From positions 2,481,501 through 2,545,500 of the forward strand of contig NZ_CP115757.1 of assembly GCF_027912675.1 (NCBI RefSeq): a stretch of DNA of 64,000 nt. The letters are read 5' to 3'. The DNA is from Paracoccus sp. SCSIO 75233. Lineage in GTDB: Bacteria; Pseudomonadota; Alphaproteobacteria; Rhodobacterales; Rhodobacteraceae. Positions 18,015 through 27,632 of the stretch are shown in pieces. Each line of letters begins with the position of its first letter. The first letter of the stretch is position 1. Under the pieces are notes generated by a model. That model ran no database searches and had not been told where the DNA came from. It was given only the letters and a program-made list of their open reading frames with translations. Made by a program: the position numbers and the translations under genes.

Positions 18015-19442
18015 TCAGGCGGCTTTTTCCGTCAGACGTTCCGGCAGGCCATTTGTCCATGCCGAGATCGATCCGGCGCCGAGGCAGACCACCATGTCAC
18101 CGGGGCGCGCCTGTTCGCGGACCAGACGGGCGAGGTCGTCCTCGTCGACCACGGCGCGGGCGTGGCGGTGGCCGTGGGCAATCAGACCGGCGACGAGGTC
18201 GTCGCGGCTGGCGCCGGGGATCGGGTCTTCGCCTGCTGCATAGACATCGGCGATGCCGACCACATCGGCCTCGTTGAAGCAGGTGCAGAAATCCTCGAAC
18301 AGGCCCGACAGGCGCGAGTAGCGATGCGGCTGATGCACGGCGATGACGCGGCCCTTGGTGGCCTGACGGGCGGCCTTCAGCACGGCGGCGATCTCGACCG
18401 GGTGGTGGCCGTAATCGTCGATGATCGTCACGCCGTTCACCTCGCCCACGCGGGTGAAGCGGCGACCAACGCCGCCGAATGCCGCAAGCGCCTCGCGGAT
18501 TTCGGCGCGTTTCATGCCCAGATGGCGGGCCACGGCGACAGCGGCCAGAGCGTTCGAGACGTTGTGATCGCCGGGCATGGGCAGGGCACAATCCTCGATC
18601 ACCGGGACCTCGCCGTCATTCAGATCGGCCTCGCCCTGCAAGGCGATGTCGAAATGGGCGACGCCGTTTTCATAGCGCAGATTGACCGCGCGGACATCGG
18701 CCTGGGCGTTGAAGCCGAAGGTGACGACGCGGCGGTCGGTCAGGCGGCCGACAAGGGCCTGCACCTCGGGGTGATCGGTGCAGCACACGGCGAGGCCGTA
18801 GAACGGGACCGAGGAGGCGAAGTTGTAGAAACCTTCGCGGAGTTTGTCGAAATCGCCCCAGTGCTCCATATGCTCGGGATCGATATTGGTGACGATGGCG
18901 ATTGTCGCGGGCAGGCGGTTGAAGGAGCCGTCGCTTTCATCGGCTTCCACCACCATCCATTCCCCGGCACCGGCGCGGGCGTTGGAGCCATAGGCGTGGA
19001 TCACCCCGCCATTGATGACGGTCGGGTCGAATTTTCCGTGATCGAGCAGCGTGGCGACCATCGTCGTCGTCGTGGTCTTGCCGTGGGTGCCGCCGATGGC
19101 GATGTTCGAACGCAGGCGCATCAGTTCGGCCAGCATCTCTGCCCGGCGGACGATGGGCAGGCCGCGACGGCGGGCCTCTTCCAGCTCCGGGTTGCCCTTC
19201 TTGATGGCGGTGGAGATGACCACGACCCCGGCCTCGCCGATATTTTCTGCCTTCTGCCCCTCGAACACACACGCGCCGAGTTTTTCCAGCCGGTCGGTGA
19301 TTTTCGAGCGTTTCGCGTCCGAGCCCTGCACGTCATAGCCAAGCGTTATCAGAACCTCGGCAATACCCGACATGCCGATCCCGCCGATGCCGACGAAGTG
19401 AATGGGGCCCAGTTCGCCGGGCAGTTTGGTCGCAGCATTCAT
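18015..19442 (-). CDS. murC: UDP-N-acetylmuramate-L-alanine ligase
   Basis: ATP-dependent ligase adding L-Ala to UDP-MurNAc. The 475-aa protein has the N-terminal Rossmann motif [14 protein letters not shown], the P-loop region [14 protein letters not shown], the EADESDGSF segment and the C-terminal domain motif [14 protein letters not shown], all diagnostic of MurC. Its start overlaps the murG stop by 4 nt. Repeat-rich non-coding DNA follows, which separates it from murB. Confidence 0.97.
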   Translation of the reverse strand: MNAATKLPGELGPIHFVGIGGIGMSGIAEVLITLGYDVQGSDAKRSKITDRLEKLGACVFEGQKAENIGEAGVVVISTAIKKGNPELEEARRRGLPIVRRAEMLAELMRLRSNIAIGGTHGKTTTTTMVATLLDHGKFDPTVINGGVIHAYGSNARAGAGEWMVVEADESDGSFNRLPATIAIVTNIDPEHMEHWGDFDKLREGFYNFASSVPFYGLAVCCTDHPEVQALVGRLTDRRVVTFGFNAQADVRAVNLRYENGVAHFDIALQGEADLNDGEVPVIEDCALPMPGDHNVSNALAAVAVARHLGMKRAEIREALAAFGGVGRRFTRVGEVNGVTIIDDYGHHPVEIAAVLKAARQATKGRVIAVHQPHRYSRLSGLFEDFCTCFNEADVVGIADVYAAGEDPIPGASRDDLVAGLIAHGHRHARAVVDEDDLARLVREQARPGDMVVCLGAGSISAWTNGLPERLTEKAA

Positions 19443-20521
19443 GCAGCAAGCTCCGTAACAAGTTCATGGAGACGCGCGGTGGCGTCCGGCCGGCCAAGCG
19501 CGGCGGCGGCATGGGCCATTTGCGTTGCGCGGTCAGCATCAGTCAGAATTGCAGCGATGTCGCGCGTCAGCGTCGCTGCGTCAACTATCGATTCAGGCAG
19601 GACAATCGCAGCATGCGCATCGGCAAGAGGCCGCGCATTGGCGGATTGGTGGTCGCCCATGGCGGCGGCGTAGGGGATCAGGATCGAGGGGCGGCCAATC
19701 GCCGTGATGTCCGCGACGGAGGAGGCACCGGCGCGGCTGATGACCAGATGGCAGTCGGTCAGCCGCTCGGGGACATCGGCGAAGAACGGTTCGATCTCGG
19801 CCTTGATCCCGGCGGATTGATAGGCGGCGACGACGCGGTCGTGATCCTCGGAGCGGGCCTGATGGGCGACGTTCAGGCGGCGGCGGATGTCTTCGGGAAG
19901 GGCCGCGACGGCTGCGGGCACGATGTCGGAGAGGACGCGCGCGCCCTGACTGCCGCCGATCACCAGCAGGTTGAGCTGGCCGTCACCGGGCGGGTCATAG
20001 GCGGCACCGGCGCGGGCCAGTACCGACTGGCGGACCGGGTTGCCGGTATGGGTGCCGGTAACGCCCTGCGGCAGCGCGGTCGGCCAGATGCCGCAGGCGA
20101 CGCGGTCGACTCGCGGGGCAAAAAGCGTGTTGACCCGGCCCATGACGCCGTTCTGTTCGTGGATCATGCGGGGAATGCGCATGGAGAGCGCCGCCGACAT
20201 GGCCGGGATGGTCGGGTAGCCGCCGAAGCCGATCACGACATCGGGCCGGTCGCGGCGGAAGGCTCGGCGGGCGGCGAGGATGCCGGATGCGATCTTGAAC
20301 GGTGCGGAGAGCTTGCCGGTCAGTCCGCCGCGCGCCGTGGTGGCGGAAGGCAGGATCTCGCGACTGACCTCTGCCGGGAAGGCGGTGGCGTAGCGCGCGC
20401 CGCGGTCATCGGTCGAGAGCTTTACTCGCCAGCCATCTTTCAGCAGTGCCTCCGACAAAGCCTGTGCGGGGAACATATGCCCGCCGGTCCCGCCGGCCGC
20501 GATCAGTGCATATTTCGGCAT
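19439..20521 (-). CDS. murG: UDP-GlcNAc:lipid I N-acetylglucosaminyltransferase
   Basis: GT28 transferase that converts lipid I to lipid II on the inner face of the membrane. The 360-aa protein has the glycine-rich N-terminal loop [17 protein letters not shown], the acceptor-side motif [22 protein letters not shown] and the donor-binding [12 protein letters not shown]. Length and motifs are typical. It overlaps ftsW upstream and murC downstream (ATGA in both cases). Confidence 0.97.
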   Translation of the reverse strand: MPKYALIAAGGTGGHMFPAQALSEALLKDGWRVKLSTDDRGARYATAFPAEVSREILPSATTARGGLTGKLSAPFKIASGILAARRAFRRDRPDVVIGFGGYPTIPAMSAALSMRIPRMIHEQNGVMGRVNTLFAPRVDRVACGIWPTALPQGVTGTHTGNPVRQSVLARAGAAYDPPGDGQLNLLVIGGSQGARVLSDIVPAAVAALPEDIRRRLNVAHQARSEDHDRVVAAYQSAGIKAEIEPFFADVPERLTDCHLVISRAGASSVADITAIGRPSILIPYAAAMGDHQSANARPLADAHAAIVLPESIVDAATLTRDIAAILTDADRATQMAHAAAALGRPDATARLHELVTELAA

Positions 20522-21684
20522 CAGCGGCCCCGTCCGATAACGTCGGAGATCTCCCCCTGCGGGCGGTGGCGGGTCAGCGCCAGCAGCATCCCCATAGCGA
20601 TGCCGGACGCGATCACCGAAGAGCCGCCATAGCTGACAAACGGCAGCGTCATCCCCTTGGCGGGCAGCAGGCGCACGGCGACGCCCATATTGATCAGCGC
20701 CTGCACGCCGAAGGCACAGGCCAGCCCGGTGCCGGCGATGCGGGCAAACGGGTCACGCTCACGCAGCAGCCGCATCAGCGAGCGGAACACGATGGTGGCG
20801 TAAAGTGCGATGATGCAAAGCACCATGACGAGGCCGTACTCCTCCGCAGCGACGGCGATGATGAAATCGGTATGCGCGTCGGGCAGCGACCATTTGACGG
20901 TCCCTTCCCCCACGCCGACGCCGAAGAAGCCGCCCTCCTGAATGGCATTGGTGGCATAGCCGAGCTGGGTGCGCGGATCGACCTCGGGCGAGAGGAACCC
21001 GTCAATGCGGCGGGCGAAATGCTCCGACGAGCCATAGGCGAGGAACCCGCCAACCACGGTCAGACCGGCCACGCCGAGCAGGATTGCCATCGGCGCACCG
21101 GCCACAAAGAACATCACGCACCACGAGAACAGCACCAGCGAGGCTTGCCCGAAATCGGGTTGCATCACCAGCATCATGACCACGGCGGCGGTGATGACAA
21201 AGCTGATGGTCCGGCCGGGCGGGCCGCCGACTTCCTGACTGGCGGCCATGCACCAGGCGACGGAGACGATGAGGAAGGGTTTCAGGAACTCCGACGGCTG
21301 GACAGAGGCGAAGCCGAGGCTCAGCCAGCGGGTCGCGCCCTTGCCGAAATCGGTCCCGATCACCGGCAATGCGGCAACGACCAGCACCGAGATAAAGAAC
21401 CCGATCACCCCGATCCGGCGGATCTGACGCGGGTTCATCAGCGAGATCACGAACATCACGACCAGGCCGAGCAGCCCGAACATCGCCTGCCGCTTCACAT
21501 AGTAGAATGCAGGCAGGTTATGCTTCTCCGCCAGCGGCACCGACGCCGCGAGGCCAAGCAGCAGCCCGACCGCGAACAAACACAGCACCGCGAACAGGGA
21601 CCACCTGTCCACGGTCCGCCACCATCTGGGGAGAATCGGGTCGCCTTCCCGCACTGGGGTTGCGCCAAAGACCATCTCGGTCAT
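20521..21684 (-). CDS. ftsW: Lipid II polymerase / division protein FtsW
   Basis: SEDS-family peptidoglycan glycosyltransferase of the divisome. It has about ten membrane segments, the [20 protein letters not shown] motif and the C-terminal [20 protein letters not shown], both SEDS hallmarks. The start at 21684 ([14 protein letters not shown]) matches homologues and gives 387 aa; an upstream in-frame ATG at 21744 would add 20 residues. It is the first gene of this minus-strand cluster. murD and mraY, often upstream in dcw clusters, are absent; a divergent methyltransferase gene is there instead. Confidence 0.95.
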   Translation of the reverse strand: MTEMVFGATPVREGDPILPRWWRTVDRWSLFAVLCLFAVGLLLGLAASVPLAEKHNLPAFYYVKRQAMFGLLGLVVMFVISLMNPRQIRRIGVIGFFISVLVVAALPVIGTDFGKGATRWLSLGFASVQPSEFLKPFLIVSVAWCMAASQEVGGPPGRTISFVITAAVVMMLVMQPDFGQASLVLFSWCVMFFVAGAPMAILLGVAGLTVVGGFLAYGSSEHFARRIDGFLSPEVDPRTQLGYATNAIQEGGFFGVGVGEGTVKWSLPDAHTDFIIAVAAEEYGLVMVLCIIALYATIVFRSLMRLLRERDPFARIAGTGLACAFGVQALINMGVAVRLLPAKGMTLPFVSYGGSSVIASGIAMGMLLALTRHRPQGEISDVIGRGR

Positions 21685-21867
21685 GGGAATACCGCCGTCA
21701 CTGCCTCTGTTCCTGCCCGTTTTCCGGGTCTGTGAAGGCAGCATAGCGCGATTGTGGCGCTGGCGCTACAGGTGATTCGCTGTCTTGGCGGATATGTGCG
21801 CGGGCTTGTGCGATTTGCAAAGCCAGACGATAGAAGGGCGGCAAACCCAAATCGACAAGAGGCCCGC

Positions 21868-22581
21868 ATGGACAGTTCGCAAAACGGCTGGGAAGCCTCT
21901 GCCGCCGCGTGGATCGCCGATATGGGCGATACCGGCGATCTCTCGCGGCAATTCGTGCTGGACCGCCCGATGCTTGAACGGGTCCGGCAGGGCAATTTCC
22001 GCAACGCGCTGGATGTCGGATGCGGCGAAGGGCGATTTTGCCGGATGCTGCGCGCCGAAGGCATAGAGACAACTGCAATAGAACCGACCCGCACGCTGCG
22101 CGAAACCGCGCAGGCCCGCGACCCGGACGGGGTTTATATTGACGCCACAGCCGAGGCCCTGCCCTTTGACGACGCGCGCTTTGATCTGGTCGTCAGCTAT
22201 CTGACGCTGATCGATATTGACGGCGCGGAAGCAGCCATTGGCGAAATGGCGCGTGTTCTCAAACCCGGCGGATCGCTGCTGATCGCCAATATCAACGGCT
22301 TCGCCACTGCCGGTGCCTGGCATCGCAACGATGAGGGCGAGGCGCTTTTCTTCGGGATAGATCGCTATCTTGACGCCCGCCCCGAATGGGTGAGTTGGCG
22401 GGGGATCGCGATCCGCAACTGGCACAGACCGCTGAGCATGTATATGCAGCTTCTGCTGCATACGGGATTGCGGCTGGTCCACTTCGACGAACCGTCCCCG
22501 GATACCGGCGCAGAACCCGGATGGGCCGAGCGCAACCGGAGGATCCCGTTTTTCCACCTTATGGAGTGGCGCAAAGCCTGA
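21868..22581 (+). CDS. Class I SAM-dependent methyltransferase
   Basis: A 237-aa Rossmann-like methyltransferase with the SAM motif ALDVGCGEGRFCRML, an acidic second motif (TTAIEPTRTL), the LPFDDARFDLVVSYLTL motif and ARVLKPGGSLLIANI. It resembles the Methyltransf_11 group (UbiE- and small-molecule-type). The substrate is unknown. The start at 21868 was chosen because the frame opened at 21754 runs into the ftsW promoter region and the domain begins soon after this methionine. It is divergent from ftsW. Confidence 0.82.
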   Translation: MDSSQNGWEASAAAWIADMGDTGDLSRQFVLDRPMLERVRQGNFRNALDVGCGEGRFCRMLRAEGIETTAIEPTRTLRETAQARDPDGVYIDATAEALPFDDARFDLVVSYLTLIDIDGAEAAIGEMARVLKPGGSLLIANINGFATAGAWHRNDEGEALFFGIDRYLDARPEWVSWRGIAIRNWHRPLSMYMQLLLHTGLRLVHFDEPSPDTGAEPGWAERNRRIPFFHLMEWRKA

Positions 22582-22651
22582 CCGGCCGGGATTGCTGGAC
22601 GCTGTCGGCCGGCCGCGCTACTGTGATCCCCGTTCCAGAAAGGACATCATC

Positions 22652-22855
22652 ATGGCAGACGACCCGCTGTTCATCCTGATCCTTGTCGCGCTGCTCGGCG
22701 TGGTGACGGTGCTGGCGATTGGCGTTGGCGGTTTCGGCATCGGCGGCAGCTTCAACGCCAAGCATGGCAACCGGATGATGCGGCTGCGGATCATCGCGCA
22801 GGCCATCGCCATCGTGCTGATCCTGATCTTCATCGCGCTGCCCGGCGGCGGCTGA
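22652..22855 (+). CDS. Twin-transmembrane small protein, HIG1-like
   Basis: A 67-aa protein with two hydrophobic helices (about residues 6-27 and 47-63) joined by a loop with FNAKHGNRMMRLRIIAQ, matching the HIG1-domain pattern in which a lysine/asparagine stretch precedes an MRxRxxxQ motif. Family members in mitochondria and alphaproteobacteria associate with cytochrome oxidase complexes; that role here is inference. The start follows AAAGGACATC. Its stop overlaps the adenosyltransferase start by one base. Confidence 0.75.
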   Translation: MADDPLFILILVALLGVVTVLAIGVGGFGIGGSFNAKHGNRMMRLRIIAQAIAIVLILIFIALPGGG

Positions 22856-23439
22856 TGGTCGTTCTGAACCGGATCTACACCCGCACCGGCGATGGCGGGC
22901 AGACGGCGCTGTCCGATGGCAGCCGCGTTGCGAAACACGATACGCGTGTCGAAGCTTATGGCGCCGTGGACGAACTTAATGCGACGCTTGGCCTGTGCGC
23001 GCTGCATGCCGAAGGCGGAATCGCGGCGCGGATCGCCATGATACAGAACGAATTATTCGACCTCGGCGCGGATCTGTCGCGCCCGGACATGGCGGCGGAC
23101 AAGGATGCGCCATATCCGGTGCTGCGCATCATCGACGCTCAGGTGCAGCGGCTGGAGACGGAGATTGACCAGATGAACGCGACGCTGGAACCGCTGCGCA
23201 GTTTCATCCTGCCCGGTGGCAGCGCGCTTGCGGCGCATCTGCATCTGGCGCGGACGGTCGCACGCCGCGCTGAACGCCGCGCAACGGCTCTGGCAACGCA
23301 ATCGGACGTCAATCCGGCGGCACTGCATTACCTCAACCGGCTGTCGGACTGGCTGTTCGTGGCGGCGAGGGTTGCAAATCCCGGCCAATCCGGCGACGTT
23401 CTCTGGGTTCCGGGCGCCAGCCGGGAGGCCAGTTCATGA
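22855..23439 (+). CDS. Corrinoid (cob(I)alamin) adenosyltransferase, PduO type
   Basis: Transfers adenosyl from ATP to cob(I)alamin to make coenzyme B12. The 194-aa protein opens with IYTRTGDGGQTALSDG (ATP-binding signature) and has VEAYGAVDELNATLG, FILPGGSALAAHLHLART and RRAERRATAL, all PduO-family signatures. The product could serve methylmalonyl-CoA mutase downstream of valine-derived propionyl-CoA (inference). It is coupled to the preceding small membrane protein. Confidence 0.92.
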   Translation: MVVLNRIYTRTGDGGQTALSDGSRVAKHDTRVEAYGAVDELNATLGLCALHAEGGIAARIAMIQNELFDLGADLSRPDMAADKDAPYPVLRIIDAQVQRLETEIDQMNATLEPLRSFILPGGSALAAHLHLARTVARRAERRATALATQSDVNPAALHYLNRLSDWLFVAARVANPGQSGDVLWVPGASREASS

Positions 23440-23450
23440 CGTTTACGTCA
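23437..23450. promoter_or_regulatory. Inverted repeat TGACG-TTTA-CGTCA upstream of etfB
   Basis: A perfect 5-bp inverted repeat overlapping the adenosyltransferase stop codon, 95 bp before the etfB ATG. It resembles the GACGTTTACGTCAA-type sites described for MerR-family regulators of branched-chain and acyl-CoA catabolism (LiuR), which is inference. Confidence 0.4.
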
Positions 23451-23545
23451 ACGCAGCGTCATGGGATTTTCCCCTGTCCTTGCGTCCAAGTGCCAGCTAT
23501 CAAATGCAACGAATTGCTTGATGCAACAAAAGGGAGAAGGTGCCG

Positions 23546-24304
23546 ATGAAGGTCCTCGTGCCGGTTAAGCGCGTGATTGACTATAATGTGAAGCCGAAGG
23601 TTAAGTCTGACGGTTCCGGTGTTGATCTTGCGAATGTGAAGATGTCGATGAACCCGTTCGACGAGATTGCCGTGGAAGAGGCGATCCGTCTGAAGGAGGC
23701 GGGGACGGCGGAAGAGGTCGTGGTGGTCTCGATCGGCGTGAAGCAGGCGCAGGAGACGCTGCGCACGGCGCTGGCCATGGGCGCGGACCGGGCCATTCTG
23801 GTGGTCGCGGCGGATGATGTGCATCAGGATATCGAGCCGCTGGCGGTCGCGAAGATCCTGAAAGCGGTGATCGACGAGGAACAGCCGAAGCTGGTCATCG
23901 CCGGGAAACAGGCCATCGACAACGACATGAACGCGACCGGCCAGATGCTGGCAGCCCTGCTCGGCTGGGGTCAGGCGACATTCGCGTCGAAGCTGGAGAT
24001 CGCGGGCGATGCGGCCAAGGTCACCCGCGAGGTCGATGGCGGTCTGCAGACCATCGAGGTGAAACTGCCCGCCATCGTGACGGCGGATCTGCGGCTGAAC
24101 GAACCGCGCTATGCCTCGCTGCCGAACATCATGAAGGCGAAGAAGAAGCCGCTGGATGAGAAGACGGCGGCGGATTACGGCGTGGACGTGACCCCGCGGC
24201 TGGAGATCACCCACACCGCCGAACCCGAGGGCCGCAAGGCCGGGATCATCGTCGGCGATGTCGACGAGCTTGTCTCGAAACTGAAAGAAGCGGGGGTTGT
24301 GTGA
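23546..24304 (+). CDS. etfB: Electron transfer flavoprotein subunit beta
   Basis: AMP-binding small subunit of ETF, which takes electrons from acyl-CoA dehydrogenases and passes them to ETF-ubiquinone oxidoreductase. The 252-aa protein begins [20 protein letters not shown] and contains [36 protein letters not shown] (ETF-beta signature) and [20 protein letters not shown] 23546 follows AGGGAGAAGG. It overlaps etfA by one base. Confidence 0.97.
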   Translation: MKVLVPVKRVIDYNVKPKVKSDGSGVDLANVKMSMNPFDEIAVEEAIRLKEAGTAEEVVVVSIGVKQAQETLRTALAMGADRAILVVAADDVHQDIEPLAVAKILKAVIDEEQPKLVIAGKQAIDNDMNATGQMLAALLGWGQATFASKLEIAGDAAKVTREVDGGLQTIEVKLPAIVTADLRLNEPRYASLPNIMKAKKKPLDEKTAADYGVDVTPRLEITHTAEPEGRKAGIIVGDVDELVSKLKEAGVV

Positions 24305-25230
24305 TGGCTGTTCTGCTGCTGGGTGAAGTCACCAATGGGGAACTCAACGCGGATGCCACGGGCAAGGCGGTCAATGCGCTGAAGGGTCTGGGCGATGTGA
24401 CGGTGCTCTGTGCCGGATCGTCGGCCAAGGCTGCCGCTGAGGAAGCCGCGAAGATCGACGGCGTGGCCAAGGTGCTGGTCGCCGAGGATGCGCTCTATGG
24501 CCACCGTCTGGCCGAACCGACCGCCGCGCTGCTGGTCGAACTGGCGGGCGATTACGACCATATCGCGGCGCCCGCGACGACGGATGCCAAGAACATCATG
24601 CCGCGCGTGGCGGCTTTGCTGGATGTGATGGTGATTTCGGATGTCTCCGAGGTGGTCGATGCCGACACGTTCAAGCGTCCGGTCTATGCGGGCAACGCGA
24701 TCCAGACGGTGAAGTCGAAGGACGCCAAGAAGGTGCTGACCGTGCGCACCGCCAGCTTCGATGCGGCAGGCGCGGGCGGCTCCGCATCCGTCACCGATCA
24801 GGCGATCGGCCCGGATCCGGCCCTGTCATCCTGGGTCTCGGACGAGGTTGCGGAAAGCGACCGCCCGGAACTGACCTCGGCGGGCCGCGTGGTCTCCGGC
24901 GGTCGCGGCGTCGGCTCGGAAGAGAACTTCGCGATCATCGAGGCGCTCGCCGACAAGCTCGGCGCTGCCGTCGGTGCCAGCCGCGCGGCGGTCGATTCAG
25001 GCTTCGCCCCGAATGACTGGCAGGTCGGCCAGACCGGCAAGGTGGTCGCGCCGGAGCTTTACATCGCCATCGGCATCTCCGGCGCGATCCAGCACCTTGC
25101 GGGGATGAAGGATTCGAAGGTCATCGTGGCGATCAACAAGGACGAGGAAGCCCCGATCTTCCAGATCGCCGATTACGGCCTCGTCGGCGACCTCTTCAAC
25201 ATCGTCCCGGAACTGACCGAAAAGCTCTGA
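24304..25230 (+). CDS. etfA: Electron transfer flavoprotein subunit alpha
   Basis: FAD-binding large subunit of ETF. The 308-aa protein has the variable N-terminal domain and the C-terminal FAD domain with [35 protein letters not shown] and [20 protein letters not shown], which together are diagnostic. It is translated from the ATG overlapping the etfB stop. It is a likely electron acceptor for the acyl-CoA dehydrogenase at 1769-2914. Confidence 0.97.
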   Translation: MAVLLLGEVTNGELNADATGKAVNALKGLGDVTVLCAGSSAKAAAEEAAKIDGVAKVLVAEDALYGHRLAEPTAALLVELAGDYDHIAAPATTDAKNIMPRVAALLDVMVISDVSEVVDADTFKRPVYAGNAIQTVKSKDAKKVLTVRTASFDAAGAGGSASVTDQAIGPDPALSSWVSDEVAESDRPELTSAGRVVSGGRGVGSEENFAIIEALADKLGAAVGASRAAVDSGFAPNDWQVGQTGKVVAPELYIAIGISGAIQHLAGMKDSKVIVAINKDEEAPIFQIADYGLVGDLFNIVPELTEKL

Positions 25231-25258
25231 GCCTTTCAGCCTGGCTTAAATATCCATC

Positions 25259-25288
25259 AACCGCGCGGTGCAAAAGCGCCGCGCGGTT
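25259..25288 (+). terminator. Possible terminator after etfA
   Basis: A perfect 10-bp inverted repeat (AACCGCGCGG with CCGCGCGGTT) around a 10-nt loop, 28 nt after the etfA stop. The T-tract is poor (CCCGTTTC), so termination is only probable. The rest of the gap up to 25491 shows no gene and should hold the promoter of the next one. Confidence 0.5.
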
Positions 25289-25491
25289 CCCGTTTCAAAA
25301 CCACATTCAGAAACAGCGCCGAAATCTTCGACGACGTCACCGTATGATCGGCCATCAAGCCCCTTCCCGGGCCAGCCCCGCCGCAACGTCCTTGCGGTTT
25401 TCGCAAGTCCGCTATGGCCGCCCTGCCCCTTCTGCATTGATCCGCGCCGCCACTCGCCCTATCGTCCGCGCGACTCATGAAAGGACAGATC

Positions 25492-26367
25492 ATGGCAATC
25501 GAATCCGTAGGTGTGGTCGGCGCAGGTCAGATGGGGAACGGCATTGCGCATGTCTTTGCCCTCGCCGGCTATGACGTCATCCTGAGCGACGTGAATGGTG
25601 AGGCGCTTGAAAACGCGGTCGCGCTGATCACCAGGAATCTCGACCGGCAGGTGAAGGGCGAGAAAATCTCCGCCGATGCGAAGGACGCAGCACTCGGGCG
25701 CATCCGGACCACGCTGGAGCTGAAAGATCTCGGCTCGTGCGATCTGATCATCGAGGCGGCAACGGAGCGTGAAGCGGTCAAGCACAAGATTTTCGAGGAA
25801 TTGCTGCCGCATCTGAAGCCGGAGACGATCCTGACCTCCAACACCTCGTCCATCTCCATCACGCGACTGGCCAGCCGGACCGACCGGCCCGGCAAGTTCA
25901 TGGGTTTCCATTTCATGAACCCGGTTCCGGTGATGCAGCTTGTGGAGTTGATCCGCGGTATCGCGACGGATGAGGACACCTATAAAACGCTGGTCGAGGT
26001 GGTCGAGAAGCTTGGCAAGACCTCCGCAACCGCCGAGGATTTCCCGGCCTTTATCGTCAACCGCATTCTGATGCCGATGATCAACGAGGCCGTCTATACG
26101 CTTTATGAGGGCGTCGGTTCGGTGAAATCGATCGACCAGTCGATGAAACTGGGGGCAAACTGGCCGATGGGGCCGCTGGAACTGGCGGATTTCATCGGGC
26201 TGGACACCTGCCTTGCGATCATGGGCGTGCTGCATGACGGGCTGGCGGATACGAAATACCGCCCCTGCCCGCTGCTGACCAAATATGTCGAAGCGGGCTG
26301 GCTGGGCCGCAAATCCGGGCGTGGATTTTACGACTATTCCGGTGATACGCCGGTGCCGACCCGCTGA
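25492..26367 (+). CDS. 3-hydroxybutyryl-CoA dehydrogenase
   Basis: NAD(P)-dependent oxidoreductase interconverting 3-hydroxybutyryl-CoA and acetoacetyl-CoA. The 291-aa single-domain protein has the Rossmann motif GVVGAGQMGNGIAHVFA, the catalytic histidine in MGFHFMNPVPVM, and the C-terminal FIVNRILMPMINEAV and GPLELADFIGLDTCL. ATG 25492 follows AAAGGACAG. Its size and lack of an enoyl-CoA hydratase domain fit the Hbd/PaaH type. It follows etfBA, which is a common neighbourhood. Confidence 0.93.
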   Translation: MAIESVGVVGAGQMGNGIAHVFALAGYDVILSDVNGEALENAVALITRNLDRQVKGEKISADAKDAALGRIRTTLELKDLGSCDLIIEAATEREAVKHKIFEELLPHLKPETILTSNTSSISITRLASRTDRPGKFMGFHFMNPVPVMQLVELIRGIATDEDTYKTLVEVVEKLGKTSATAEDFPAFIVNRILMPMINEAVYTLYEGVGSVKSIDQSMKLGANWPMGPLELADFIGLDTCLAIMGVLHDGLADTKYRPCPLLTKYVEAGWLGRKSGRGFYDYSGDTPVPTR

Positions 26368-26389
26368 GACCGGAATGATATGCGAAAAG

Positions 26390-26417
26390 GGCCGGAGCGA
26401 TTGCTCCGGCCTTTTTT
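26390..26417 (+). terminator. Rho-independent terminator after the 3-hydroxybutyryl-CoA dehydrogenase gene
   Basis: Nine-base-pair stem (GGCCGGAGC with GCTCCGGCC) around a GATT loop, then six T. It lies between convergent genes. Confidence 0.92.
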
Positions 26418-26454
26418 AGTGGCGCGTTGGTGGCGCGCTGCCGCTGATGTCGGA

Positions 26455-26889
26455 TTAAAGCTGAACCGGACGATCATCCGTCGGCGTCGGCGCTTGCGGC
26501 GCGGCACGGCGTTCGGTCATGAACTGGTCGAATTCCGCCTTGTCGCGGGCCTCGCGCAGCCGGGTCATGAAGGCCGTGAACTGCTCATGCTCTTCTTCCA
26601 GCCGCTTCATCGTCGCCTCGCGATAGGCGTCGAATGCGGTATTCCCGGAACTTCCGAATTTGGTTTTGTGCTTACTGTATCTGCGGTTTTTGCAGCCCAT
26701 GCGATTGCTCCCGATCATGTAAATGAGGATGGCCAGACCGACCGGCCAGACGAAGATAAAGCCCACGATCATTGTCGCGAACCATGCGGGCCGGCCCCGT
26801 TCGTCGAGCCAGTCCCTGATCCCTTCAAGGGCATGCCGTACCCGTGTTGCCGGACCCGGTCGCCATTCCGTCGTTGCGCTGTTTTCCAT
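26455..26889 (-). CDS. DUF2852 membrane protein
   Basis: A 144-aa protein with one strong hydrophobic segment (ATMIVGFIFVWPVGLAILIYMIG, about residues 38-60), then a basic stretch and a charged helical C-terminal half (EATMKRLEEEHEQFTAFMTRL) that probably forms a coiled coil. This matches the alphaproteobacterial DUF2852 family, of unknown function. A 19-bp palindrome lies 21 bp upstream of its start, suggesting control by the TetR protein encoded just before it. Confidence 0.82.
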   Translation of the reverse strand: MENSATTEWRPGPATRVRHALEGIRDWLDERGRPAWFATMIVGFIFVWPVGLAILIYMIGSNRMGCKNRRYSKHKTKFGSSGNTAFDAYREATMKRLEEEHEQFTAFMTRLREARDKAEFDQFMTERRAAPQAPTPTDDRPVQL

Positions 26890-26910
26890 TCCAAGCTCCC
26901 GTTGCTGACT

Positions 26911-26929
26911 ATGTGAATGCCATTCACAT
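26911..26929. promoter_or_regulatory. 19-bp perfect palindrome, candidate TetR operator
   Basis: ATGTGAATG-C-CATTCACAT, two 9-bp arms around one base. It lies between the end of the TetR gene and the start of the DUF2852 gene, where it would overlap the latter's promoter. Confidence 0.65.
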
Positions 26930-26993
26930 TACAAGAAATGGGATTTGCGACGCCCCGGTCAAGAGTTACCGAAAGATTTTTTCGAAAACCGCT

Positions 26994-27629
26994 TCAGCCG
27001 CGTTCGGGCGAGGTTCCGTTCAGCAGCCCAAGCCCGTTCAGATAGATCAGCACGCCCGAGCTGAGAATATCGCTGGCGGAAAACTGCGTGATCGCGCTTT
27101 GCTTGCTGCGGGCGAAAAGCTCGACGACGCCGTGGCTCATCGCCCAGATATGGTTGGCGATCATGCTGACCGGCGGTCTTGTCTCCGGCGGGGCGGCATC
27201 GACGAGTTCCTGCGTCACCTTGATCAGCACCGAGAATGCGTCTTCATAGACCTGATAAAGCGTGCTGTTCCGGGTGATCGCGATACCGCTTTCGAACATC
27301 GCCATGTAATAGCCCTGATGTTCTTCGGCAAATTTGAGATAGCTGCTGCCCACACGTTGTATCGCATCAAGCGGGGTCGGGCCGCCTTCGCCATAGGCCT
27401 TGCTGAGCGCCTTGCCAAATTCGATGAAGCCGAGGCGGGCGACCTCCTCCAGCAGATCGTCGCGGCCCTTGAAATGACGGTAAGGTGCGGCTGCGGACAC
27501 CCCCGCCCGCCTTGCCGCCTCGCTGAGTGAAAAAGAGTGCGGGCCGGTCTTTTCGATCAGATAGATCGCGGCTTCGATCAGGGCTTCGCGGAGGTTCCCG
27601 TGATGGTAGGACCGACGACGCAGGGCCAA
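26994..27629 (-). CDS. TetR/AcrR-family transcriptional regulator
   Basis: A 211-aa one-domain repressor. Its N-terminal DNA-binding domain reads YHHGNLREALIEAAI followed by LSEAARRAGVSAAAPYRHFKGRDDLL, the TetR helix-turn-helix. The C-terminal ligand domain is of the type often paired with this N terminus (WHG/TetR_C_13-like, inferred). No ATG is available: the frame is closed by the HPr stop codon, so it starts at TTG 27629, three nt after that TAG, in the same reading frame as HPr. It probably regulates DUF2852 through the palindrome at 26911. Confidence 0.85.
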   Translation of the reverse strand: MALRRRSYHHGNLREALIEAAIYLIEKTGPHSFSLSEAARRAGVSAAAPYRHFKGRDDLLEEVARLGFIEFGKALSKAYGEGGPTPLDAIQRVGSSYLKFAEEHQGYYMAMFESGIAITRNSTLYQVYEDAFSVLIKVTQELVDAAPPETRPPVSMIANHIWAMSHGVVELFARSKQSAITQFSASDILSSGVLIYLNGLGLLNGTSPERG

Positions 27630-27632
27630 AAC

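Noticed and set aside
18162..19673. 503-codon plus-strand frame opposite murC
   Set aside because: It is a shadow of murC in high-GC DNA, with no domain signature.
25257..25493. Minus-strand frame in the etfA to dehydrogenase gap
   Set aside because: No domain, no ribosome-binding site and overlap with the next gene's promoter; read as non-coding.
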